From the NCBI GenBank assembly GCA_030670605.1, contig DAOVBK010000131.1, forward strand, positions 1-5,254: DNA of 5,254 nt, given 5' to 3'. The first letter of the stretch is position 1. Each line of letters opens with the position of its first letter. Positions 1 to 5,254 of this stretch are shown here, in pieces. The notes under the pieces are model-generated. The model did not search any database and was not told the DNA's origin. It saw only the letters and a program-made list of their open reading frames with translations. The stretch comes from Candidatus Stahliibacteriota bacterium (GTDB lineage Bacteria; Hydrothermota; Tepidihabitantia; SM23-42). Both the position numbers and the translations under genes were made by a program.

Positions 1-536
1 TTAATCGCTTCTGGCTTAATAACACGCTCAAGGCTCTGTGCATTGTATGTCGCATTGATGGCATCAACCGACGAAATCCCGAAAACAGGCGTCGCCTCGG
101 AAAAATCCGGCTGCACCATACTGCGCACCTCATTCCTAAACTGCACAATCACTCGGCCTGGATTGTATTTTTGAGAACCATCAGGATTAACCCAGCCCTC
201 ATCAATCAGCCACTGCTTATACCGTGCTACCTGCTCTCTCTCCCACTGACGCACGGGCAAATCATACTCTGCACCATGCTCAAGTGGTAGCGGATGAAGG
301 CGTAGTTCAACCGGACGCTCACCCATGGTCGGACGCGGACGCGCTGGTTCCTGCGTCGTCGGCTTCATAATCTCTACGCCCTCTGGTAAACCGTATCCTT
401 CAACTGCCCTGTAACCACTGTGGTTTACATCCTTTACCGGGACCACTCTTTTGTTCGTGATCACATTGGCAAAGGCAAAACCAATGACCAGCAGTACAAC
501 GACAGCCGCAAAGAGCTTTTGTTTTTTGGTCTTCAT
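1..536 (-). CDS. Secreted subtilase-like protease precursor, N-terminal part (runs off the left edge)
   Basis: An open frame enters from the left edge and gives 178 residues from an ATG at 536-534. Residues 1-23 form a classical signal peptide: KTKKQK, a hydrophobic core from about 8 to 22, and an AFA site before N24. Residues 25-125 are Pro/Arg/Glu-rich with no recognised fold. Residues 126-177 (PGRVIVQF, then GISSVDAINATYN and SLERVIKP) resemble the propeptide of fervidolysin-like S8 subtilases, where a 'PGxxIVxF' strand is followed by 'xINAxY..xxxERV'. The catalytic domain would lie outside the window, so no Asp/His/Ser triad can be checked. The start is fixed by an AAGGAGG ribosome site at 541-547. 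The gene diverges from the hsp20-lon operon and has a long leader with its own consensus promoter. The coding call and export are well supported; the subtilase assignment rests only on the propeptide-like segment, and another exported protein with a similar pro-region is possible. Confidence 0.7.
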   Translation of the reverse strand, partial: MKTKKQKLFAAVVVLLVIGFAFANVITNKRVVPVKDVNHSGYRAVEGYGLPEGVEIMKPTTQEPARPRPTMGERPVELRLHPLPLEHGAEYDLPVRQWEREQVARYKQWLIDEGWVNPDGSQKYNPGRVIVQFRNEVRSMVQPDFSEATPVFGISSVDAINATYNAQSLERVIKPEAI

Positions 537-658
537 GCATCCTCCTTCATTATATTTAGTTTCGGGTTGAAGACCCAGACATGTAAGTTACCCTCGAGTG
601 TATTGAAATTACCCCCCTTAACACATCTCAACACTGTACGGGTTTGTCTCGTCCTCAC
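533..658 (-). CDS. Possible 41-residue leader peptide or small protein overlapping the protease start
   Basis: A minus-strand frame starts at GTG (658-656) and stops at TGA (535-533). This TGA overlaps the protease ATG as ATGA, the classical geometry of translational coupling. A GGAGGAG ribosome site lies at 673-667 with an 8-nt spacer, which is what makes this frame stand out from chance. The peptide reads about VRTRQTRTVLRCVKGG, then a middle part, and ends VWVFNPKLNIMKEDA. It has a basic N-terminal half, one Cys, no hydrophobic segment and no family I recognise. The frame stays open upstream to a stop at 706-704. It would lie in the leader of the transcript from the leftward promoters. It may be a coupled leader peptide, a small protein, or a chance frame; short length and lack of homology keep confidence low. 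Confidence 0.3.
   Translation of the reverse strand: MRTRQTRTVLRCVKGGNFNTLEGNLHVWVFNPKLNIMKEDA
541..547 (-). promoter_or_regulatory. Strong ribosome binding site of the secreted protease gene
   Basis: On the minus strand this reads AAGGAGG, a full Shine-Dalgarno match, with four bases (ATGC) before the ATG at 536-534. An earlier ATG at 540-538 is out of frame with the protease. The same bases form the last codons (AAG GAG GAT) of the possible upstream small ORF. Confidence 0.85.
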
Positions 659-673
659 TCGTTTGTCTCCTCC
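642..673 (-). repeat. Tandem 13-bp direct repeat in the protease leader
   Basis: GTTTGTCTCGTCC (642-654) and GTTTGTCTCCTCC (661-673) match at 12 of 13 bases with a 19-bp period. In mRNA sense these are GGAGGAGACAAAC and GGACGAGACAAAC. The first copy supplies the ribosome site of the possible small ORF; the second lies in its first codons. The repeat may be a protein- or RNA-binding site, or chance. Confidence 0.4.
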
Positions 674-975
674 AGCATTGTGTTTACACACGATTGTAAT
701 GAATCACCACCTTTCTCCTTTACACCAACGTATAAATAACCTGAATGGAAGCAGACCGAAAAAGTCTCCTACCTGCACCTTCATAGTATAGTCGTGACTA
801 TGTGTCATTCCGACCTAAAGGTACACCGCGAAGCATTGTAAATAAAATATTTTCAGACCACCCCCGGCATTGAGAGATATATTAGTACGACCCTAGATAT
901 TTCCAGGTTATTGCACAAACTACCCTTCATGTTAGATACGACTCCTCCTCATCTCGCCCGTACCATTGTAGTACG

Positions 976-1003
976 AATGTACGTTTGGATTCCGTATCGT
1001 CAA
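976..1003 (-). promoter_or_regulatory. Weaker second leftward promoter (P2) for the secreted protease
   Basis: On the minus strand a -35 TTGACG (1003-998) and a -10 TACATT (981-976) are separated by 16 bp, predicting a start near 969-970. The -35 is preceded by a run of seven G, as the -35 of the stronger upstream promoter is preceded by four G. The -10 is a moderate match, so this is less certain than the distal promoter. Confidence 0.35.
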
Positions 1004-1050
1004 CCCCCCCTAACTTCACTTAAATGTGGAGCTCTATCAATACGTAAGTC

Positions 1051-1078
1051 ATTATACTGAATCTATCTAGTGTGTCAA
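1051..1078 (-). promoter_or_regulatory. Consensus leftward promoter (P1) for the secreted protease
   Basis: On the minus strand a perfect -35 TTGACA (1078-1073) and a perfect -10 TATAAT (1056-1051) are separated by 16 bp, the same architecture as the hsp20 promoter. The predicted start is near 1044-1045, giving a leader of about 508 nt before the protease ATG. No other annotated gene lies in that direction, so the protease (with the possible small ORF) is the likely target. It could alternatively start a separate small RNA. Confidence 0.65.
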
Positions 1079-1165
1079 CCCCTCGAATATAGCCTTAAAC
1101 CTTAGTTTGACTATACTTAAGTGTCATAAAAACCGGCTCTACTACCCCAGTTTTCGTACAAAAAA

Positions 1166-1210
1166 CTGACTGTGCAACTCTGGTGCATAAACCAGTATTG
1201 CACAGAACAG
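1166..1210. repeat. Large imperfect inverted repeat between the divergent promoters
   Basis: The arms TGTGCAACTCTGGT (1171-1184) and ACCAGTATTGCACA (1191-1204) pair at 12 of 14 positions around a 6-base centre, GCATAA. A C-G pair (1170/1205) and a CTG/CAG step (1166-1168/1208-1210) extend the symmetry. No T tract follows on either strand, so it is not an obvious intrinsic terminator. Lying 56 bp upstream of the hsp20 -35 and between both strong promoters, it is best read as a candidate operator or activator site. It does not match the CIRCE heat-shock operator (TTAGCACTC-N9-GAGTGCTAA). Confidence 0.55.
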
Positions 1211-1260
1211 GTCTAATATAAAGGATGCATGTAGCTGGACATTTCAAAAAGTGGTGTGCC

Positions 1261-1288
1261 TTGACACTACTGTTTTTTGGGATATAAT
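1261..1288 (+). promoter_or_regulatory. Consensus promoter of the hsp20-lon operon
   Basis: A perfect -35 TTGACA (1261-1266) and a perfect -10 TATAAT (1283-1288) are separated by 16 bp. The -10 ends only five bases before the hsp20 ATG at 1294, so the transcript is predicted to start at or within a base or two of that codon. No Shine-Dalgarno sequence is present upstream of the ATG, in keeping with a leaderless mRNA. The elements look like housekeeping sigma70 type, not a distinct heat-shock sigma factor type. Confidence 0.85.
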
Positions 1289-1293
1289 CACGT

Positions 1294-1725
1294 ATGAAAC
1301 ATTCGGTTTCAGACCTCGATAACGATTATGGTGTTACACAAATCAATGTAGTATTCGAGGAGATCTCCGAGCTTGAAGACACGTCACTCGCGATCATACA
1401 CTGGCAGCCGCTCTACGATCTCTACGTAAGTGGTGATGACGTCGTTGTCACGATTGAGATCGCCGGTGTTGCCGTAAAAGATTTCTCAATTTACCTTGGT
1501 AGAGAGTACATGATAATTGACGGAATCAGAAAATCACGTGATGTGTTTACTAGTAACTGTTGCACATTTCATAATATTGAAATACCGTATGGCAGATTTA
1601 ACAGAAAAATCGATTTCCCCGTTCCAGTTGAACCACGCCAGTATCAATATACTGCTAATCACGGTATACTGACGTTCAAATTACCATGTGTCAAAGAAAA
1701 AATCATTCCCGTTGAGGATGGATAA
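1294..1725 (+). CDS. Small heat shock protein, Hsp20/alpha-crystallin family
   Basis: Members of this family are ATP-independent cytoplasmic holdases that bind unfolding proteins for later refolding or degradation. The 143-residue product has a 36-residue acidic N-terminal arm and an alpha-crystallin domain from about W37 to V133. Family marks are W37-x-P39, IEIAG at 54-58 (commonly ExPG, here with Ala in place of Pro), DGIR 76-79, YGRFNRKI 99-106, and the GIL motif 124-126 followed by LP. The C-terminal tail carries an I-P-V motif (138-140), the IxI/V anchor that docks between dimers in oligomers. A vicinal cysteine pair (C89, C90) and C132 are unusual for the family. The ATG is the only plausible start and has no ribosome site; the promoter position implies leaderless translation. 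The stop touches the lon ATG directly, so holdase and protease are co-expressed, a pairing seen in other bacteria. Confidence 0.92.
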   Translation: MKHSVSDLDNDYGVTQINVVFEEISELEDTSLAIIHWQPLYDLYVSGDDVVVTIEIAGVAVKDFSIYLGREYMIIDGIRKSRDVFTSNCCTFHNIEIPYGRFNRKIDFPVPVEPRQYQYTANHGILTFKLPCVKEKIIPVEDG

Positions 1726-4074
1726 ATGAAGCGTGTACCGGCAAAAGATTCAGTCATGATTCCCGGCGAGATTGGCATTATTCCAATCAAGGGTGGCGTC
1801 GTTTTCCCCGAGCAAATTGTACCGCTCGTCATCCATACACAAAAACTCGCAAAACTGATCGATGAAATACTCACAACTAATAAACTCGCGGGTGCCCTCA
1901 CCCAACGTAATCAAGATGTAGAAGAACCGACACCACATCAAGTGTACGAAACCGGATGTGTCATTCAGATAAACAAGATGCTGCGGTTCCCCGATGGTAC
2001 GATACGATTGCTGATCAGAGGGTTGAAACGATTCAAAGTCTCATCGTTCACTCAAGCGCAGCCGTATCTCAAGGCACGCATCACAGTTCTGCCGAGTGAA
2101 TACAAGAAAACAATGGCGCTGGAGGCATTGATGCGCAACGTTGTATCTATGTTCCAGCATCTTGTGTCACTTGCGCCGTACTTACCTGATGAACTCGGTG
2201 CCATTGTTCTGAACATCGACGACCCTGACCGGCTTGCTGATTTTGTCACGAGTTATACAAACTTCGAATTCGCTGAAAAACAAACACTTCTCGAGACACT
2301 CGACGTAAAAGAGCGTATCAACAAACTCATACCGATGTTACAAAAGGAAATCAGTATCCTGGAACTTGGTGTCAAAATACGTTCACAAGTCAAAACTGAG
2401 CTCGATAAAGGCCAGCGGGAATTCTATCTGCGAGAGCAACTCAAGGCAATCCAGAAGGAGCTCGGCGAAGGTGATGAACAGACGAGAGAGATTGAAGAAC
2501 TAAGGAAAAAAATCACTGAAGCAAAGATGCCCGAACATATCGAACAGGTTGCGTTCAAAGAACTGGACCGCCTTTCGAAAATACCACCACAGGCTGCAGA
2601 ATATACCGTCGCGCGAACGTACATTGATTGGCTGATCGCCGTTCCATGGAATAGATCAACCAAAGACAATCTTGATATCAAACGTGCAAAAAGAATTCTC
2701 GACGAAGACCACTACGACCTACAGAAGGTTAAGGAACGGGTTCTTGAATACCTTGCGGTCAAGAAACTGAAACCTGACTCACGCGGTTCCATTCTCTGTT
2801 TCATCGGGCCACCGGGCGTTGGAAAAACGTCGCTCGGAAAATCAATCGCGCGGGCGCTCGGAAGGAAATTCGTAAGAGTCTCACTGGGTGGCATCAGGGA
2901 CGAAGCAGAAATACGGGGTCACCGCAGAACGTATGTCGGTGCGTTACCAGGCAGGATCATTCAACTTATCAAATCATGTGGTTCGAACAATCCTGTTTTC
3001 ATGCTTGATGAAATTGATAAAGTCGGCGCCGACTTCAGAGGAGATCCCTCATCAGCACTCCTTGAGGTTCTCGACCCAGAACAGAATAGTACATTTTCAG
3101 ACCATTATTTAGAGGTACCTTTTGATCTATCCAATGTCATATTCATAGCTACTGGTAACATTATCGATCCTATTATTCCCGCATTAAAAGACCGCATGGA
3201 AATCATCCAGCTACCTGGTTATATTATGGAAGAAAAGGTCGAGATTGCCAAGCGATACCTCATGCCGCGTCGGATTGCAGAAAGCGGTCTCAAATCACGG
3301 CAGGTACATTTTAGCAAAACTGCAATCAAATCAATCATCACTAGTTATACAAAAGAAGCGGGGGTTAGAAACCTGGAGCGTGAAATAGGCTCCATATGCA
3401 GAAAGGTCGCAAAACGATTCGCTGAGGGGAAACACGAGGCTGTTCGTATTAGTGCGAAGAACGTCGCACAGTACCTCGGTCCGCCAAAGACCTATTCAGA
3501 AATCGCCGCACGCAAAGGCCAGGTCGGTGTTACAACCGGCCTCGCCTGGACACCGTTTGGTGGCGAGATTCTCTTTGTTGAATCGATCAAAATGCGCGGC
3601 AAGAGTGGACTGATATTAACCGGCCTTCTCGGGGATGTGATGAAAGAATCATGCCAAGCGGCGCTGTCACATCTCAAGGCAAAACTGCCGTCATGGAACA
3701 TACATGAGGATGCGCTCAAAGACATCGACATACACGTTCATATCCCGTCAGGAGCCATTCCCAAAGATGGACCATCAGCAGGACTCGCCGTGGTCATGTC
3801 AATGACATCGCTCATGCGCTGTCAGGTGATTGATCCAAAGATCGCCTCATCCGGCGAGATCACCTTGACCGGTCGCGTATTGCCTGTTGGTGGTATCAAA
3901 GAGAAGGTGATCGCAGCAAAGCGCGCAGGTATTGAGACAATCATCCTCCCCAAGGATAATGAGAAAGATTTGATAGAAATACCACAGCATGTTAAGGCAG
4001 GCCTGACGTTCAGCTTTGTCTCGACAATTGACCAAGCGTTCAAGCGTGTCTTTCCTTCGCGGAAAAAGAAATAA
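1726..4074 (+). CDS. lon: Lon ATP-dependent serine protease (LonA type)
   Basis: This cytoplasmic hexamer unfolds and degrades damaged proteins and some regulators. All 782 residues are present, the usual LonA length. The N-terminal substrate-binding domain covers about 15-205, followed by a helical linker to about 310. The AAA+ module has Walker A GPPGVGKT (361-368, K367), pore loop GHRRTYVG, Walker B MLDEID (D428, E429), sensor-1 N478, arginine finger R490 and sensor-2 R548 in GVRNLERE. The protease domain (about 600-774) has the catalytic dyad S684 in PKDGPSAG and K727 in GGIKEK, 43 residues apart as in E. coli (S679/K722). The common MTGEITL reads SSGEITL here, a conservative change at the Thr. 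The protein ends in a basic SRKKK tail. A GAGG ribosome site (1714-1717) within the end of hsp20 serves the ATG, which directly follows the hsp20 stop. All key residues are intact, so it should be active. Confidence 0.98.
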   Translation: MKRVPAKDSVMIPGEIGIIPIKGGVVFPEQIVPLVIHTQKLAKLIDEILTTNKLAGALTQRNQDVEEPTPHQVYETGCVIQINKMLRFPDGTIRLLIRGLKRFKVSSFTQAQPYLKARITVLPSEYKKTMALEALMRNVVSMFQHLVSLAPYLPDELGAIVLNIDDPDRLADFVTSYTNFEFAEKQTLLETLDVKERINKLIPMLQKEISILELGVKIRSQVKTELDKGQREFYLREQLKAIQKELGEGDEQTREIEELRKKITEAKMPEHIEQVAFKELDRLSKIPPQAAEYTVARTYIDWLIAVPWNRSTKDNLDIKRAKRILDEDHYDLQKVKERVLEYLAVKKLKPDSRGSILCFIGPPGVGKTSLGKSIARALGRKFVRVSLGGIRDEAEIRGHRRTYVGALPGRIIQLIKSCGSNNPVFMLDEIDKVGADFRGDPSSALLEVLDPEQNSTFSDHYLEVPFDLSNVIFIATGNIIDPIIPALKDRMEIIQLPGYIMEEKVEIAKRYLMPRRIAESGLKSRQVHFSKTAIKSIITSYTKEAGVRNLEREIGSICRKVAKRFAEGKHEAVRISAKNVAQYLGPPKTYSEIAARKGQVGVTTGLAWTPFGGEILFVESIKMRGKSGLILTGLLGDVMKESCQAALSHLKAKLPSWNIHEDALKDIDIHVHIPSGAIPKDGPSAGLAVVMSMTSLMRCQVIDPKIASSGEITLTGRVLPVGGIKEKVIAAKRAGIETIILPKDNEKDLIEIPQHVKAGLTFSFVSTIDQAFKRVFPSRKKK

Positions 4075-4091
4075 AAAGCTGGTAGGTAAAT

Positions 4092-5174
4092 GTGATCTTC
4101 TTCCTTTTCATGCAGGTACAATGGCAGGCAATCAACCGGCCACATGATGCTCTCAATCAAGAACTGGTTATCTATTTCTCAATCGAGCAGCATAGGGTGC
4201 AGTATATTACAGACGATTCACTCTTCTATGCTGAATATGAAACACGGCTCAAAGTCTTTGACAAGGATGGTAACCAAGTAGCCGGTGATTTCTGGGAACA
4301 CTTTGCGGTTAAGGATACGGTCGATATTCAAGATTCCGTCAAATTAGTCATCCCTCGAAGCAGTCACTATTTCGACATGAAGATTGTTGACATACACGGT
4401 GGCAACGTTTTTTCTATCACCGAAAATGTCCTTTCCGTTAATTATATTGGTGATATTGAACGGCTCATCAGCGGAGACACGCTACGCCTTGCATATACCA
4501 TTCTCAATCGCACCGGAGAAGTCGATTCACTACACGTTACCGTCAACGACTTAGAAAAAACAGCGGTCCTAAGACCGGGGACGTATGGAGACACACTCAT
4601 ATTCCTGATTACGGCGTTGCCTAATGATACCTACACCGCGTTGTTTGAATTATTCTTTGAAGGGAAAAAAATTGAAGAACTGAAGGTCCCCCTCGTTATC
4701 ACGCGGGCATTCTATCTCAATGATGACACCTGGCTTCTCAGAGTAAACCAGCTCGAATATATGGCGACCCCGTCAGAGATGGATCTGCTGGAGCGTGCAT
4801 ATACAGAAGAACGCGATTCATTATGGAATGAATTCTGGAAACAACACGACCCAACACCGAATACAGAATTCAATGAAATGGAGGAGGAATACTTCAACCG
4901 CATCACATATTGCGAAGAGAATTTCTCACACGGTGACAAAGGTTGGAGGAGCGACCGTGCGAAAGTGTACGTACGGTACGGCAGTCCGGATGAAATCCAG
5001 CGTAAGCCATATGAGCTTTATGCAGAATTCCCGGACCGCTATGGTAACCGTTCGCACCTCTATGATTCATATGAGATCTGGTTTTACTATCGGTCAAATC
5101 TGCAGTTCGTCTTCGCCGACCGTTTCGGATTGGGTGAATACATGCTTCTCAATCCGCACATGATCGGATTATGA
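4092..5174 (+). CDS. GWxTD-domain protein
   Basis: The 360-residue product carries the GWxTD domain, found mainly in FCB-group bacteria and of unknown biochemical role. Residues 1-13 (MIFFLFMQVQWQA) are hydrophobic and may be a short signal peptide or remnant. Residues 20-205 look beta-rich, with segments such as YETRLKVFDKDGNQV and SVKLVIPRSS typical of the N-terminal part of these proteins. The domain proper follows: LLRVNQLEYMAT and LWNEFWKQHDPTPNTE within 210-283, GWRSD (284-288, Ser in place of the usual Thr), VYVRYGSPDEI (292-302), YEIWFYY (327-333) and FVFADRFGLGEYMLL (339-353). The GTG start has a modest AGGT ribosome site at 4084-4087; an upstream in-frame TAG excludes a longer protein, and ATG at 4110 is a weaker alternative. 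It begins 17 bp after lon with no terminator, so it should be co-transcribed. Function is unknown; an envelope or exported role is an inference. Confidence 0.85.
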   Translation: MIFFLFMQVQWQAINRPHDALNQELVIYFSIEQHRVQYITDDSLFYAEYETRLKVFDKDGNQVAGDFWEHFAVKDTVDIQDSVKLVIPRSSHYFDMKIVDIHGGNVFSITENVLSVNYIGDIERLISGDTLRLAYTILNRTGEVDSLHVTVNDLEKTAVLRPGTYGDTLIFLITALPNDTYTALFELFFEGKKIEELKVPLVITRAFYLNDDTWLLRVNQLEYMATPSEMDLLERAYTEERDSLWNEFWKQHDPTPNTEFNEMEEEYFNRITYCEENFSHGDKGWRSDRAKVYVRYGSPDEIQRKPYELYAEFPDRYGNRSHLYDSYEIWFYYRSNLQFVFADRFGLGEYMLLNPHMIGL

Positions 5175-5254
5175 TATCAATCCTGTTGCTCCTCGCCACT
5201 GCCGACCCTATCCATTTCTATGCCGACCCTGTTGTATACAGATCGACCCTCGAA
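5171..5254 (+). CDS. Start of another exported protein gene (runs off the right edge)
   Basis: An ATG at 5171 overlaps the GWxTD stop as ATGA and opens a frame to the window end, giving 28 residues. It begins MISILLLLATADP, a short hydrophobic stretch like a signal peptide with a possible cleavage after ATA, then FYADPVVYRSTLE. The segment after the signal resembles the N-terminal start of GWxTD-type proteins, which often occur in tandem, but 28 residues cannot settle this. The stop-start overlap indicates translational coupling and common transcription with the upstream gene. Confidence 0.7.
   Translation, partial: MISILLLLATADPIHFYADPVVYRSTLE

Larger units (their letters stand above)
537..1293. 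other. Divergent intergenic region of 757 bp, no established gene
   Basis: No ORF with recognisable protein similarity and no tRNA- or rRNA-like sequence was seen. The left two thirds (541-1045) would be the leader of the leftward protease transcript. Its mRNA sense is purine-rich, with G runs at 1010-1004, 865-861 and 617-612. The part between the two strong promoters (1079-1260) holds a large inverted repeat and an 8-bp palindrome ACTTAAGT (1115-1122). The leader also holds a small hairpin, ATAGTC-gt-GACTAT (788-801), and several very short ORFs. The length is notable beside the tightly packed genes on the right. Confidence 0.7.

Noticed and set aside
549..554. Minus-strand TATAAT directly upstream of the protease ribosome site.
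   Set aside because: No matching -35 lies at the right distance, and a start from it would fall past the AAGGAGG site, leaving that strong site unused.
420..791. Plus-strand open frame of 123 codons.
   Set aside because: Its first third runs antisense through the signal-peptide region of the secreted protease, it has no ribosome site, and its residue pattern fits no family; the minus-strand gene explains the region.
842..1060. Plus-strand open stretch of 72 codons in the intergenic region, with an internal ATG at 929.
   Set aside because: No ribosome site precedes the ATG, the peptide is Pro-rich without recognisable features, and an open stretch of this length is expected by chance in 750 bp over six frames.
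1107..1130. Plus-strand TTGACT with an AT-rich CATAAA as a possible extra promoter.
   Set aside because: The spacer is only 12 bp, too short for a sigma70-type promoter.
1171..1204. Inverted repeat read as a CIRCE (HrcA) operator or as an intrinsic terminator.
   Set aside because: The arm sequence and 6-base centre do not fit the CIRCE consensus with its 9-base centre, and no T tract follows on either strand.
1225..1287. Plus-strand 20-codon ORF starting ATG CAT just upstream of hsp20.
   Set aside because: It ends inside the hsp20 -10 element, lies upstream of the predicted transcript start, and its AAGG touches the ATG with no spacer.
5200..5250. Repeated CGACCCT at about 21-bp intervals (5203, 5224, 5244) at the start of the last gene.
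   Set aside because: The first two are codons for ADP in the same protein and the third is in another frame; too short to be more than coincidence.

Overview
The window looks like a bacterial chromosome segment of moderate GC content. An Hsp20-Lon operon followed directly by a GWxTD-domain gene, plus a secreted subtilase-like precursor, suggests the Fibrobacteres-Chlorobi-Bacteroidetes (FCB) superphylum or a related candidate phylum such as the WOR-3/Stahlbacteria group. This placement is an inference from gene content, since there is no rRNA or tRNA in the window.

Layout. (1) 1-536, minus strand: the first 178 residues of an exported protein with a signal peptide, a Pro-rich linker and what resembles a subtilase propeptide. 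Its C-terminal part lies beyond the left edge. (2) 537-1293: a 757-bp divergent intergenic region. It holds a near-perfect sigma70-type promoter for each direction, a second weaker leftward promoter, a large imperfect inverted repeat between the two strong promoters, and a leftward leader of about 500 nt. The last part of that leader contains a possible 41-codon ORF that overlaps the protease start. (3) 1294-1725: a small heat shock protein (Hsp20/alpha-crystallin). (4) 1726-4074: a complete Lon ATP-dependent protease, starting on the base after the hsp20 stop. (5) 4092-5174: a GWxTD-domain protein of 360 residues. (6) 5171-5254: the first 28 codons of another gene, overlapping the previous stop by ATGA and starting with a signal-peptide-like stretch.

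How the genes work together. Genes 3-6 are packed without room for terminators and are probably one transcript. The Hsp20 would hold unfolding proteins and Lon would degrade damaged ones. The GWxTD protein and its successor have unknown roles, probably at or outside the cytoplasmic membrane. The divergent gene is a likely secreted protease precursor, so the intergenic region may control protein quality control inside the cell and proteolysis outside it.

The most unusual observations are the hsp20 promoter, placed so that the mRNA should start at or within a base or two of the ATG, and the long purine-rich leader of the secreted protein with its coupled small ORF. No mobile element, CRISPR array, tRNA or rRNA was seen.
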